Shown here in pieces: positions 28,201 to 35,620 of a stretch of DNA of 64,000 bases. The stretch comes from Pedobacter panaciterrae. Its GTDB lineage: Bacteria; Bacteroidota; Bacteroidia; Sphingobacteriales; Sphingobacteriaceae. The notes under the pieces were generated by a model, which saw only the letters and a program-made list of their open reading frames with translations, had not been told where the DNA came from and ran no database searches. Each line of letters starts with the position of its first letter. Position 1 is the first letter of the stretch. Position numbers and translations under genes: made by a program. The stretch spans positions 1 to 64,000 of the forward strand of contig NZ_LGEL01000030.1 in assembly GCF_001636695.1 (NCBI RefSeq). Reading direction: 5' to 3'.

Positions 28201-30195
28201 ACAGTTGGTGCTTTTGCCGGCTGGGCAGTTATTGGTGGCGCAGCAGTGGGTGCTATCCTTGGCGGTGTTTTTGGAGTAGGTGCAGGTGCGATTCCTGGTG
28301 CAGGGGCAGGTTTTGAAGCCGGAATAGCTATCGGGGAGGGAATTATGGTATCAATGATTGCTACCGAAACTGCCGTAATTGCAAAATCAGTTTATGATCT
28401 TTCTGTAACTGAGGATGATGGAATAGAATCAGCACCACCACCACCAGCTCCAGCAAAAGAAAAAACAGCAGGCGAGGAACATGCTGATGCTGCAAAAGCA
28501 GAAGAAGGACCAAGGCAATATACCAGCGGACAAGTTAAAACTGGTCGTGACAGGATATTGTACGCTTATCAGCGCATTGCCAACAGTGGCCTAACCCTTG
28601 GTGTAATGGTTGCGCTTCTTTTACTTGGAGCAATAGGTGGCAAAATTGCACAAGGCTTACTAGCTGGAATTAAAAAATTAGGAACCGTTATCGGTAAATT
28701 ACTACCTGAAGTAGCCGAAGGATTTAAAGGAGCAGCAGGAGCCTTAAAAGACAGCAAACTTGGTCAGGGATTTGCAAAAGCCAGCGAGGGATTTAACGAA
28801 GGCAGGGCTGGAATGAAAGAAAAAATCGGCGGTCTTAAAGAGAAATTCGGAATAGGTGGAGAAGAAAAACCTGGAGCTCCCAAAGAAAAAACTACAGAGA
28901 ACACAAAAACCAATGCAGAACCAACTCCAACTGAAGTTGATACCCCATTAAAACCAGAAACAGAAACCAAAGCTCCAGAAACTAAAATAAAAGCTGAGCC
29001 TGAGCCAATTGCTGAGCCAGAACCAAAAGTAAAAACAGAAACTGAACCAATTGGCGAGCCAGAGACCAAAACACCTGATCAACAGAAAGCAGAAGATTTT
29101 GCTAAAGGTGCCCAAAATGATGAAGGAGTTGTATCTAAAGGTAAGGCTAAAGATGGTCACGAACTTAAAGTTGATAATGAAGGTCATATTGTAAAATGCT
29201 CTGATTGTAAAGTTTATGAAATCAGCCATAGAGAAATGCTGAAAGACAATCCTCAATTGGCCGAAGAACTTAAAGAGCTCAGAAAAAGAATGACCGAAGC
29301 GCCAGAAGATCCTTCGGTAATGAAGGATTTGGAAGCTTTCGATGAAAAAATCACGAAGGCAGAGTATGAGAGTTTTAGCCCGGGAGGAAAAAAAGCAAGG
29401 GATATGGGATTACCAGATGCTGAACCCGGTTATCACTGGAGGCTTAACGGAGAGGGGGAACCTACATATGTGAAAAATGGAGGGACAGAAGGTAATCAGC
29501 GTGTATATGATCCAGAGTCGAAAACATTTAAAGATTTTGACGGGAAGACCCCAAGAAAAATAGATGTTGAAGCTAAGTATGAACAAGATCCTACATCGCC
29601 AGAACCAAAAGACAAAGTAGAAAAAATTGATACGGGTGGAATGAATACCGATGAAGCCGAAAAAATGAGACAAGTTAAAAATGAAAGAATAAACGAGATA
29701 ACTGAAAGAAACAAGCATCCTAAAGGATCAGAGGAATATAATAAAGCAAATAAAAAAGTAATAGATAAGAGTGAGCAGCTTGGTGAAATGGCCTCAGATT
29801 TAGTAATGAAGGAAAAATTTGGTCTTGATCCTGATTATACTGGTAAAGGAAGTCGTACCTTAGATAAAGTTTATAGTGAATCTATATATATTGACGAGGC
29901 TACCGGAAAAGTTGAGGTTGTTGATAGAGTATCAGTTGTTGAAGCAAAAGGGGGAAGCTCTGATGTTGGAAGCAAAGATGTAGGTGGTGGCAAAATTGTC
30001 GAACAGGGCACAAAGCTTTATTTAGAGGACACAATAAGTGAAATGAAGGCAAGGGGAGGAAGAGACGCTGAAATTGCGGCAAAAATTGAAGCCGCACTAG
30101 GGCAAGGTAAAGTAGATTATTATAAGATATCACAAAAAATCGATGCTAATGGCAATCTTGCTCCGATTGAAATTAAAAAATTTGACATTAAATAG
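25279..30195 (+). CDS. eCIS polymorphic toxin: DUF4157 leader, helical core, C-terminal PD-(D/E)xK-like nuclease
   Basis: A 1638-aa protein starting at GTG 25279. Residues 1-200 repeat the leader of the preceding effector, including KCAACEEE (C75, C78) and HELTHVLQQ (190-198). Residues 560-680 are coiled-coil-rich, 680-840 consist of amphipathic helices, and about 974-1045 and 1105-1142 are Gly/Ala-rich hydrophobic segments that could insert in a membrane. The last 140 residues carry E1503, LDKVY (D1529), VVEAKGG (E1555, K1557) and EQGTKLYLE (Q1576), the pattern of restriction-endonuclease-type polymorphic toxins. An Imm49-like gene follows 10 nt downstream. A bacterial DNA target is inferred from fold and immunity gene. 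Confidence 0.82.
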   Translation: MKQDSVSEPIVAPAASASQESLQQNEVLQADGEALFFLQTKLNVGSPDDPFEKEADVVADKVMRSSDGNFVQLKCAACEEEETIHKKPLPTNITPFVQTKSNGDSSVSDQLSSSIENSRGNGISLDNQTKSFMEDRIGADFGSVKIHSGQESIQMTRALNAQAFTTGKDIYFNEGKYSPETDDGKRLLAHELTHVLQQTAPVADKAVQKKQNLTIEPVATPAKTVESEPQKEKPDKKDVSGTANNQGFQSLPPEEPSKNGFPTSKAPASSSKATEKQAALPIGKDTSKTAGNKAVAVVAVIKDKPTVTATDNPGDMLVVLQSTPATQLPQTLNQAKGISSQSMQMQHDQALKLVPAVDESTGSAYGENNGGKVKHIAQKASATIKNKFEGKGDWQPLVVAEVAIPPQAKFVPSGLSSRFGNSEGSENITGAAQNELGNINLDTSNLPEELGTAPELTLTGEASIHNISEEQEEQTSDLLIAKNNAQKEILNDFGENNVIQKPGKEKIKSKHRFKKTQGINSTAVSTGSNLSPELAARLDASLAGQASLKIGEQSQKYQQDEAAYQQKLIVEKQKTDEQINDETIKSKTSQNKAQQTAQKQVAESRLDWQKQLDATETDFKTKATSSALEHVGKIDKETEKGNSEAKKHYDDANKQATEKTAAAKQEAEDKKKKAEEDSGGFFGWLADAASALIDGLKKAVNFIFDKLRAALKWVFEQAKKLAMVALELARKAVVGLIKGFGVILKGLVDIAFAAFPTIRDAINAKIDSAVNTAVEATNKAFDLFKQVVAAIIDAYAEIVDTALAIIQKTLTIALSVIEVIVVGFLKVMAFLNDIEKQYKTFKIMIDGFMLIWDHPEILEEKAKEFLEPYIQDIPGSTESEVKKALALFGLATAKHITGIMKYLTPNINHLIAKWWEEAKKMIWFLINPFADESPLYTDAPKLWKLIPQMWNDLWDGEYSKVIDGGLEWMQALNMTVGAFAGWAVIGGAAVGAILGGVFGVGAGAIPGAGAGFEAGIAIGEGIMVSMIATETAVIAKSVYDLSVTEDDGIESAPPPPAPAKEKTAGEEHADAAKAEEGPRQYTSGQVKTGRDRILYAYQRIANSGLTLGVMVALLLLGAIGGKIAQGLLAGIKKLGTVIGKLLPEVAEGFKGAAGALKDSKLGQGFAKASEGFNEGRAGMKEKIGGLKEKFGIGGEEKPGAPKEKTTENTKTNAEPTPTEVDTPLKPETETKAPETKIKAEPEPIAEPEPKVKTETEPIGEPETKTPDQQKAEDFAKGAQNDEGVVSKGKAKDGHELKVDNEGHIVKCSDCKVYEISHREMLKDNPQLAEELKELRKRMTEAPEDPSVMKDLEAFDEKITKAEYESFSPGGKKARDMGLPDAEPGYHWRLNGEGEPTYVKNGGTEGNQRVYDPESKTFKDFDGKTPRKIDVEAKYEQDPTSPEPKDKVEKIDTGGMNTDEAEKMRQVKNERINEITERNKHPKGSEEYNKANKKVIDKSEQLGEMASDLVMKEKFGLDPDYTGKGSRTLDKVYSESIYIDEATGKVEVVDRVSVVEAKGGSSDVGSKDVGGGKIVEQGTKLYLEDTISEMKARGGRDAEIAAKIEAALGQGKVDYYKISQKIDANGNLAPIEIKKFDIK

Positions 30196-30205
30196 TTATT
30201 AAATC

Positions 30206-31027
30206 ATGCACATAACTAGACATACTTTTAATAAAGAAATTGTAGAGAACAATATAATATTAAACGATAAAAACATCAATCTGTTCATTAACGAACTAAA
30301 TAATAATCACTTAGTTATTAGAGGGCTTGAAAAATTATCTTTCCAAAATCTTTGCTACTCTGCTTCGTTACAATATCCAGTCGATAAGCAGTTATTTTAT
30401 TTAGATCTGTTTATAGATGCATCATTGGCTAAATACCAAATAGCCACAAACATTGGTACACCTATTGAAATTAATTTAGCAGGTAATAAGTATAATGTTG
30501 CTGCTGAAGATTTAGATTACTCCATTTCCGATCAAAACTGGATAACGGGCTACATGGCTGCACTAGCCAGGCGAAAAATGACAATTGTACATGCATTTTG
30601 CGATATTGATCTTGATATTGTCAATCAAAAGGATATAAGTAAAGGCGGGATTTACAGTTTATTATTTGCCAAATTTTTACAACGCTTGTTTCTTAAAGGA
30701 GAACCTCATGGACAAAGTCTTCTTGCTTTAGTAAGTGAGATGAAAAAAGATAAAATGCCAGAGCCAACCTATGACTATGCTCTATTTATTGATGGTCCTT
30801 TAATAGATATGTTTACTCCGATTATAATGAACGATGAGAAAGATTTTAATGAGACATTATTAAACGCATTGGAATTCTACAAACAATATTGGAGTAAGAA
30901 ACAAAAAAACATTCCAGATGGATTAATTTCCTTACCTATTACAGCCTTAACGGTTATGGCAAAAGATTACGATCTAAATATAAACCATACCTCAGATTAT
31001 CTGTTGCAATATTTAATAGATAATTAA
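30206..31027 (+). CDS. probable immunity protein, Imm49-like
   Basis: A 273-aa cytosolic protein with no signal peptide. Features that recall Imm49 are an internal YKQYWSKK segment and the C-terminal LISLPITALTVMAKDYDLNI followed by SDYLLQYL, very like the ISLPLLALAALAHDRG...SDYLP end of that family. It lies 10 nt downstream of the nuclease toxin, as cognate immunity genes do, and it ends the operon. The expected role is binding and blocking the nuclease domain in the producer. Position gives good support; the family name is by motif memory and is less certain. Confidence 0.68.
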   Translation: MHITRHTFNKEIVENNIILNDKNINLFINELNNNHLVIRGLEKLSFQNLCYSASLQYPVDKQLFYLDLFIDASLAKYQIATNIGTPIEINLAGNKYNVAAEDLDYSISDQNWITGYMAALARRKMTIVHAFCDIDLDIVNQKDISKGGIYSLLFAKFLQRLFLKGEPHGQSLLALVSEMKKDKMPEPTYDYALFIDGPLIDMFTPIIMNDEKDFNETLLNALEFYKQYWSKKQKNIPDGLISLPITALTVMAKDYDLNINHTSDYLLQYLIDN

Positions 31028-31040
31028 AACTTATTTTAGC

Positions 31041-31823
31041 TCAAAGCACACCGTTTTTAACAGCAATATCTACAAGCTGTAAGAAATTCTTACATTTTGA
31101 CCTCATCAGCATGTTTCTTCTGTGATTATTAATGGTATTAATGCTTATATGAAGCTGATCCGCAATCTCTTTACTTCCCATTCCCTGACTTGCTAATTTC
31201 AAAACATCAATTTCTCGCTTACTAAGTATATCCTCTGTTTTCTTCAGAAAATAGCATTTGTTTTCAATTACTGATTTTTCACCACCCACTTCATGTCTTT
31301 CAATTAAATGATTAATTTTTGAATCATTTTTAAAATAGGTGAGATCAGTCAGAGAATTAATAGATGCTATGGGCATTCTATAATAATCATTAAAAAGATA
31401 ATGCGTACACTGTACTACAGATGACCATGAATCATCACTGTTTTTAACCCTAAAGTTTGTAGTAAAAGTATATTTAATATCTTTTTCTTGCTTATGATTG
31501 GCAAGGAAAGCCATTTGGTCTGGAAATATCTGCTCATCAAAAACCTTCATATCTTCCCGGTTTCTAATTCTATTTAGAAACAGAACATCAGTTTTTAATA
31601 AAAACTCGCAAGAATACCCTAAAAAATGGCTTGTACTAAAAGGTCTGAAACAATTGGAGTTTTCAATATAGTCACTCACGTAATAAATTGAAGGGAAAAA
31701 ATTATTGTTTAATGATTCACTGTCAAAGTGCATCAGGATTTTTTCCGCCTCTGAAAATTGTGTTCCAAGCCTGTTTCGCGAATGTTTTAAAAATTCAAAG
31801 TAAGATGTTTTTGGATTTTTCAT
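31041..31823 (-). CDS. LuxR-type HTH regulator
   Basis: A 260-aa regulator. The C-terminal domain (about 195-260) is a GerE/LuxR helix-turn-helix: LSKREIDVLKLASQGMGSKEIADQLHISINTINNHRRNMLMRSKCKN. The N-terminal 190 residues lack a response-regulator phosphoacceptor site and could be a PAS-like sensor. Proteins of this architecture are common in Bacteroidota. It converges on the end of the immunity gene with 13 nt between stop codons, so it is not in the eCIS operon. It might nevertheless regulate it. No ligand is predictable. Confidence 0.85.
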   Translation of the reverse strand: MKNPKTSYFEFLKHSRNRLGTQFSEAEKILMHFDSESLNNNFFPSIYYVSDYIENSNCFRPFSTSHFLGYSCEFLLKTDVLFLNRIRNREDMKVFDEQIFPDQMAFLANHKQEKDIKYTFTTNFRVKNSDDSWSSVVQCTHYLFNDYYRMPIASINSLTDLTYFKNDSKINHLIERHEVGGEKSVIENKCYFLKKTEDILSKREIDVLKLASQGMGSKEIADQLHISINTINNHRRNMLMRSKCKNFLQLVDIAVKNGVL

Positions 31824-32102
31824 ATCAGCTTCGTTTAATAGAGAAATTAATTTATAATCCGACTAGCGGATAAGCGTAGAGTAACAAAGATGACAATGTC
31901 AATTTAAGACAAGATTCACGGCCAGAAGAGTTTCCTGGAGTTTGGGAATTTTAGATTTTTCATGGCAATAGGAGATTTGATTATATCCTTAAAATTAGAA
32001 TATAGATCGCTAACATTTCCAGAAAAACAAGTGAATGGAGAGCTTTAGTTATCAAATACCTGCTATGAGCATTTGAATGGTTTTTCGATCAAAACCAATT
32101 AT
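31824..32102. other. intergenic stretch upstream of LuxR-type gene
   Basis: This non-coding stretch lies before the start of the LuxR-type gene and should hold that gene's promoter. A 7-bp stem (TGGTTTT/AAAACCA, 32078-32097) with a GATC-containing loop lies close to the larger hairpin that follows. No open frame with protein-like composition was found. Confidence 0.4.
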
Positions 32103-32148
32103 AGTCCAGATTAGATCAGGTTATACCAGCATTGATCTAATCTGGACT
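32103..32148 (-). terminator. 16-bp stem hairpin downstream of efp
   Basis: A perfect inverted repeat: left arm 32103-32118 (AGTCCAGATTAGATCA), right arm 32133-32148, with a 14-nt loop. It lies 34 nt beyond the efp stop codon on the minus strand, where a terminator is expected. The T-run after it on that strand is weak, so it may instead act as an mRNA 3'-end stabiliser. Confidence 0.55.
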
Positions 32149-32181
32149 GAGGCCATTTTAGTGCCCTTAAAAAATCAAGTT

Positions 32182-32742
32182 TTATTTTACGCGCTCAACG
32201 TATTCTCCTGTACGGGTATCCACCTTAATCTTATCACCCTCATTTACAAACAGAGGTACTTTTAACTCAATACCATTTTCAGTTGTTGCCGATTTTAATG
32301 CTCCCGAAGAAGTATCACCCTTTACCGCTGGCTCAGAATAACTGATAACCAATTCAACAAAATTTGGTGCCTGAGCAATAATAGGTTCTTCACTTTCAAA
32401 AGAAACGATAACATCCATACCTTCCTTCAAAAATTTTGCTGATGATCCGAATAACAATTTAGGAACATTAAATTGCTCAAAACTAACATTATCCATAACA
32501 ACAAAGTAATCACCCTCTTCGTACAGATACTGATAATCGTTAGTCTCAACACGGCAAATTTCAACCTGCTCGTCTGTACCTAAACGCGCTTCTACGATTT
32601 TCCCGCTTCTGATGTTACGAAATTTACCCAAATAAAACGCACCACCTTTACCCGGTGTACGATGTAAGATTTCAATAACTGTTACCAGTTCTCCATTGAA
32701 ACGTAAAATATTTCCCACTTTAATTTCGGATGCCTTTGCCAT
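32182..32742 (-). CDS. efp: translation elongation factor P
   Basis: A 186-aa EF-P of standard length. The KOW-like N-terminal domain contains MAKASEIKVGNILRFNGE and HRTPGKGGAF, with K32 at the tip position equivalent to the modified lysine of other EF-Ps. The OB domains contain CRVETNDYQYLYEEGDYFVVMD and the C-terminal EGDKIKVDTRTGEYVERVK, matching the EF-P signature. EF-P relieves ribosome stalling at polyproline stretches; the Pro-rich spike tail upstream is one potential client. A TATATTTG box lies at 32776-32769 (minus strand), 27 nt upstream of the ATG. Confidence 0.97.
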   Translation of the reverse strand: MAKASEIKVGNILRFNGELVTVIEILHRTPGKGGAFYLGKFRNIRSGKIVEARLGTDEQVEICRVETNDYQYLYEEGDYFVVMDNVSFEQFNVPKLLFGSSAKFLKEGMDVIVSFESEEPIIAQAPNFVELVISYSEPAVKGDTSSGALKSATTENGIELKVPLFVNEGDKIKVDTRTGEYVERVK

Positions 32743-32768
32743 AAAAATGTATTTCTAAAATTTGAGCC

Positions 32769-32776
32769 CAAATATA
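32769..32776 (-). promoter_or_regulatory. candidate -7 box of efp (TATATTTG)
   Basis: On the minus strand this is TATATTTG, matching the Bacteroidota -7 consensus TAnnTTTG, 27 nt before the efp ATG. A convincing -33 TTTG at the usual spacing is not seen, so this is a moderate call. Confidence 0.45.
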
Positions 32777-32793
32777 TATGCTTTTTGCGTATT

Positions 32794-33081
32794 TTAACCT
32801 AGCTCATTTTCTAAAAAACTTTGTAGTACCAGGGCATGATTATAATGCTGATCACGTGCGGCAAATAAGAGCGTAACAACATCTTTATCTTCGCACGCTG
32901 CGCGTAAGTCCTGAACTGCCTTATTAACAGTAAGTTCTTCAACATACTTACTCTTGAATACCAGCCATTTCTCGGGTTCATGATTAAACCACTTACGCAG
33001 CCCTGTAGATGGTGCAATTACAAGGATCCTATAACCGTCATCTTTTACTGGTGTATCGTAAATTCTTTTTACCCTAAACAT
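32794..33081 (-). CDS. DUF488-family protein with an internal deletion
   Basis: A 95-aa DUF488-like protein. Conserved blocks present are VKRIYDTPVKDDGYRILV, IAPSTGLRKWFNHEPEKWLVFKSKYVEEL and VTLLFAARDQHYNHALVL. Between residue 21 (V) and I22 the segment that normally reads like DRLWPRG...LW.K is absent, about 20-25 residues, without a frameshift (junction near 33019). Usual proteins are about 115-120 aa. The missing block is among the most conserved, so function is probably altered. The role of DUF488 proteins is unknown. The gene lies 51 nt upstream of efp on the same strand, so the pair may be co-transcribed. Confidence 0.75.
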   Translation of the reverse strand: MFRVKRIYDTPVKDDGYRILVIAPSTGLRKWFNHEPEKWLVFKSKYVEELTVNKAVQDLRAACEDKDVVTLLFAARDQHYNHALVLQSFLENELG

Positions 33082-33148
33082 AAAGCAGCATAATTTTTGT
33101 AAGCCTTTATCGGTAGCGCATCTCTAATATAAGTAAACAGTTGTAGCT

Positions 33149-33835
33149 ATGGAAGAGCAAGTCAAAGTAAACGATCATGTAGTTAAAATACTAAGTATTG
33201 AAAACGTAACACATAATGTAAAGCGTTTTACTGTGGAAAAACCAATTGGATATACCTACATACCCGGTCAGGCAACGGATATATCCATTAATAAACCAGA
33301 ACTTAAATCCATTCTTGGCCCATTTACATTTACCTCACTAAACCAATCTGAATACCTAGAATTTACCATCAAAATTTATAAAGACCATAATGGCCTAACT
33401 AATAAACTCTCTTCTTTAAGTCCTGCCGATGAATTGATTATTCATGAAGTATTTGGAACAATAAATTACAAAGGCCCGGGTTTATTTATAGCCGGTGGGG
33501 CAGGTATTACTCCATTTTTAGCAATATTCAGGCAGCTTAAACTTAATGGCTCCTTGTCAGGAAACAAATTGTTATTTGCAAACCATAATGAGAATGACAT
33601 CATACACAAAACCGAGTTAAAATATATGCTTGGCGATAATTACCTTGATGTATTAAAAGATCCGTTAGACCCTGAAATCCGGGGCAGAATAATTGACCAG
33701 AATCTCCTGAAAAAATACACCGAACGTCAAAACAAATGGTACTACATATGTGGACCAGATGCATTTACCTTAGCAATGGTCGATCATCTTAAAAATCTTG
33801 GAATCGAAAAATCTCACATTATTATAGAAGAATAA
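33149..33835 (+). CDS. flavodoxin/ferredoxin-reductase-like FAD/NAD(P) oxidoreductase
   Basis: A 228-aa protein. An FAD-binding barrel occupies residues 10-100 (NVKRFTVEKPIGYTYIPGQATDIS, GPFTFTSLNQ), and an NAD(P)-binding fold follows with GLFIAGGAGITPFLAIFRQL and the terminal CGPDAFTLAMVDHL (the CGPxxM-type motif). There is no C-terminal 2Fe-2S domain, so the electron partner is a separate protein. It is a stand-alone gene: divergent from the DUF488 gene and convergent with the antiporter, with only 1 nt between stop codons. Physiological partner unknown. Confidence 0.85.
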   Translation: MEEQVKVNDHVVKILSIENVTHNVKRFTVEKPIGYTYIPGQATDISINKPELKSILGPFTFTSLNQSEYLEFTIKIYKDHNGLTNKLSSLSPADELIIHEVFGTINYKGPGLFIAGGAGITPFLAIFRQLKLNGSLSGNKLLFANHNENDIIHKTELKYMLGDNYLDVLKDPLDPEIRGRIIDQNLLKKYTERQNKWYYICGPDAFTLAMVDHLKNLGIEKSHIIIEE

Positions 33836-33836
33836 C

Positions 33837-35441
33837 TTACTGTTTATTTAAACGTGCTTCTTCAAGATCCAGACTATCTTCCATATCGCGAAGTACCTCA
33901 TGATCGTATTTCTTAGTGGCTTTGAGCCTTTTAAGGCCATTCCTCCTTAATAAAACCAACTCAAGCATGATCTTTCTGTAGAGTTTTCTTACAGATCCAA
34001 TTTCTTCTTTTTGTGTTTGCTCAGTTAATGTACGTTCAGTAGCTCTGATGCTTCGTTCCAATTGTTCTTTAATTCTTGCAATTGTTTCAAACTGGCTCAT
34101 CTCAACACTATATTTTGCATCAAGATGATTCACACATTCTTTTGCAAGCTCCAAACGGATCGATTCCATCTGTTCATCTTCTGGAATAGCGCCGTCTATT
34201 TCTTCAATCTTTAGCCATTTCAGAAATAATGGTAATGTCAACCCCTGGAAAACTAAGGTTACCAGTATCACAACAAATGTGATAAAGAGTATCATATTTC
34301 TGTGTGGAAATGCATTACCATTACTTAAGGTCAGAGGGATTGCAAGTGCCGAGGCAAGAGAAACAACACCCCGCATTCCGGCCCATCCAATAATAAAAGG
34401 CAGTTTTAAACCAGGACTTGTTTCTTTCTTCCTGATTTTTGCACTAATAAGCCTGGGCATATATCCGGCCACATACACCATAACAATCCTAACTACAATT
34501 ACTATTGCGCTAATAATAAGTGCATATTTAATGGCCTCATCCATAGAATAGCCTTCCAATCCATTAACAATAACAGGTAATTCCAGTCCAATCAAGATGA
34601 ACACAAAACCATTTAGCAGGAAACCTACTGTTGCCCATACCTCTTTGGTTTGCAAACGCGTGTGGTAGTTAAGAAAATCGTTTGAACGGAATGAAAGAAA
34701 CAAACCTCCGCTTACTACAGCCAAAACTCCAGACCAATGAAATTCCTCGGCAACAATGTACATCAGATAAGGTGCAATTAAAGTAATAGGAGTAGTAATA
34801 CTGGATGATTTAGCCCAATGCCTCAAAATAAAATATAGAATATGGGCAATTACAAGACCTACAACAACACCCATAAATGCTAAAACAAAAAAATCAGTTA
34901 CCGCATCCTGCAAAACAAATTGACTTGTAAGAATGGTAGCAATTGCAAATCTGAACACAGTTAAGGAAGCAGCATCATTAACCAGACTTTCTCCTTCTAA
35001 TATCGTTAAGCCTCTTTTTGGCATGTTTAAACCTTTCAATACAGAACTTGCAGCAACCGCATCAGGAGGAGAAATTATACCTCCAAGAAGAAAGCCAAAT
35101 GCAAGCGTAAATCCGGGAATAATATTTACAGAAAAGTACGCTATAGCTAATGATGTAATCAAGACCAGTCCAAAGCCCAATAAAAAAATAGATCTTTTCC
35201 ATTTCCAGAAATCATTCCACGAAGTGTACCAGGCAGCCTCAAATAGCAGAGGGGGAAGAAAAATAAGAAACACAATATCTGGATTTACACTGATTGACGG
35301 TATTCCAGGAATAAAACTAATTGCCAAACCTCCAATCACCAGAAAAATAGGATAGGATATTTTCCAGCGCTGGCTTAACAAATAAAGAAGTGCCATTGCG
35401 AAAAACAAAGCAAGGATCAAAAGGAGATTGTGATGTATCAT
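33837..35441 (-). CDS. CPA1-family Na+/H+ antiporter
   Basis: A 534-aa membrane protein with about 12 hydrophobic segments in the first 410 residues, and a cytoplasmic, helical, charged C-terminus (about 415-534). Motifs include GGIISPPDAVAASSVLKGL (the PDAVA part of the ion-binding site), ILEGESLVNDAASLTVFRFA (the conserved ND) and GWAGMRGVVSLASALAIP, all typical of NhaP/CPA1 exchangers. It exchanges cytosolic Na+ or K+ for H+ and serves pH and salt homeostasis. The ATG at 35441 is 40 nt from a palindrome that may be an operator for the divergent gene. Confidence 0.92.
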   Translation of the reverse strand: MIHHNLLLILALFFAMALLYLLSQRWKISYPIFLVIGGLAISFIPGIPSISVNPDIVFLIFLPPLLFEAAWYTSWNDFWKWKRSIFLLGFGLVLITSLAIAYFSVNIIPGFTLAFGFLLGGIISPPDAVAASSVLKGLNMPKRGLTILEGESLVNDAASLTVFRFAIATILTSQFVLQDAVTDFFVLAFMGVVVGLVIAHILYFILRHWAKSSSITTPITLIAPYLMYIVAEEFHWSGVLAVVSGGLFLSFRSNDFLNYHTRLQTKEVWATVGFLLNGFVFILIGLELPVIVNGLEGYSMDEAIKYALIISAIVIVVRIVMVYVAGYMPRLISAKIRKKETSPGLKLPFIIGWAGMRGVVSLASALAIPLTLSNGNAFPHRNMILFITFVVILVTLVFQGLTLPLFLKWLKIEEIDGAIPEDEQMESIRLELAKECVNHLDAKYSVEMSQFETIARIKEQLERSIRATERTLTEQTQKEEIGSVRKLYRKIMLELVLLRRNGLKRLKATKKYDHEVLRDMEDSLDLEEARLNKQ

Positions 35442-35480
35442 AAGCAGATAAAATTAACACTTTGATCCAATATTTTCTTT

Positions 35481-35500
35481 AAACTTGTGTATACAAGTTT
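35481..35500. promoter_or_regulatory. candidate GntR/LacI-type operator palindrome
   Basis: The sequence AAACTTGTGTATACAAGTTT is an inverted repeat with 8-bp perfect arms (AAACTTGT / ACAAGTTT) and a 4-nt centre, resembling GntR-type operators (ACTTGT-N-ACAAGT). It lies between the divergent antiporter and Gfo/Idh genes, next to a TATATTTG box at 35513-35520. No matching regulator gene is adjacent. Confidence 0.5.
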
Positions 35501-35512
35501 GACTTTTTATTT

Positions 35513-35520
35513 TATATTTG
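35513..35520 (+). promoter_or_regulatory. candidate -7 box for Gfo/Idh gene (TATATTTG)
   Basis: TATATTTG fits the TAnnTTTG consensus and lies about 100 nt upstream of the Gfo/Idh start, just 3' of the palindrome, so a repressor there would block it. The -33 element is unclear; the nearest TTTG (35498-35501) is too close. Confidence 0.4.
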
Positions 35521-35620
35521 TTACTAAGCCATTAGTAACCAAACGATAGCTTAAACCAAATATAAATGAAACCTGATTTAAAGTTGGAACCACCCGGCCT
35601 TAAATGATCCTAAATCTGTA

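Noticed and set aside
23563-30195. HELTH motif of the DUF4157 domain as active protease in both cargoes
   Set aside because: The domain is found widely as eCIS_core with roles in loading or autoprocessing. Sequence alone does not show that it cleaves substrates, so only the separate C-terminal HEFGH of the first cargo is called as a peptidase.
4313-31027. Contractile-phage prophage or T6SS
   Set aside because: Sheath, tube, spike and gp25 are shared, but there is no capsid, portal, terminase or integrase, and no TssJ/L/M membrane complex. CIS_TMP, the AAA+ ATPase and DUF4157 cargo identify eCIS.
32077-32265. 62-aa plus-strand frame over the hairpin and efp end
   Set aside because: It covers the efp 3' end and the hairpin; no motif.
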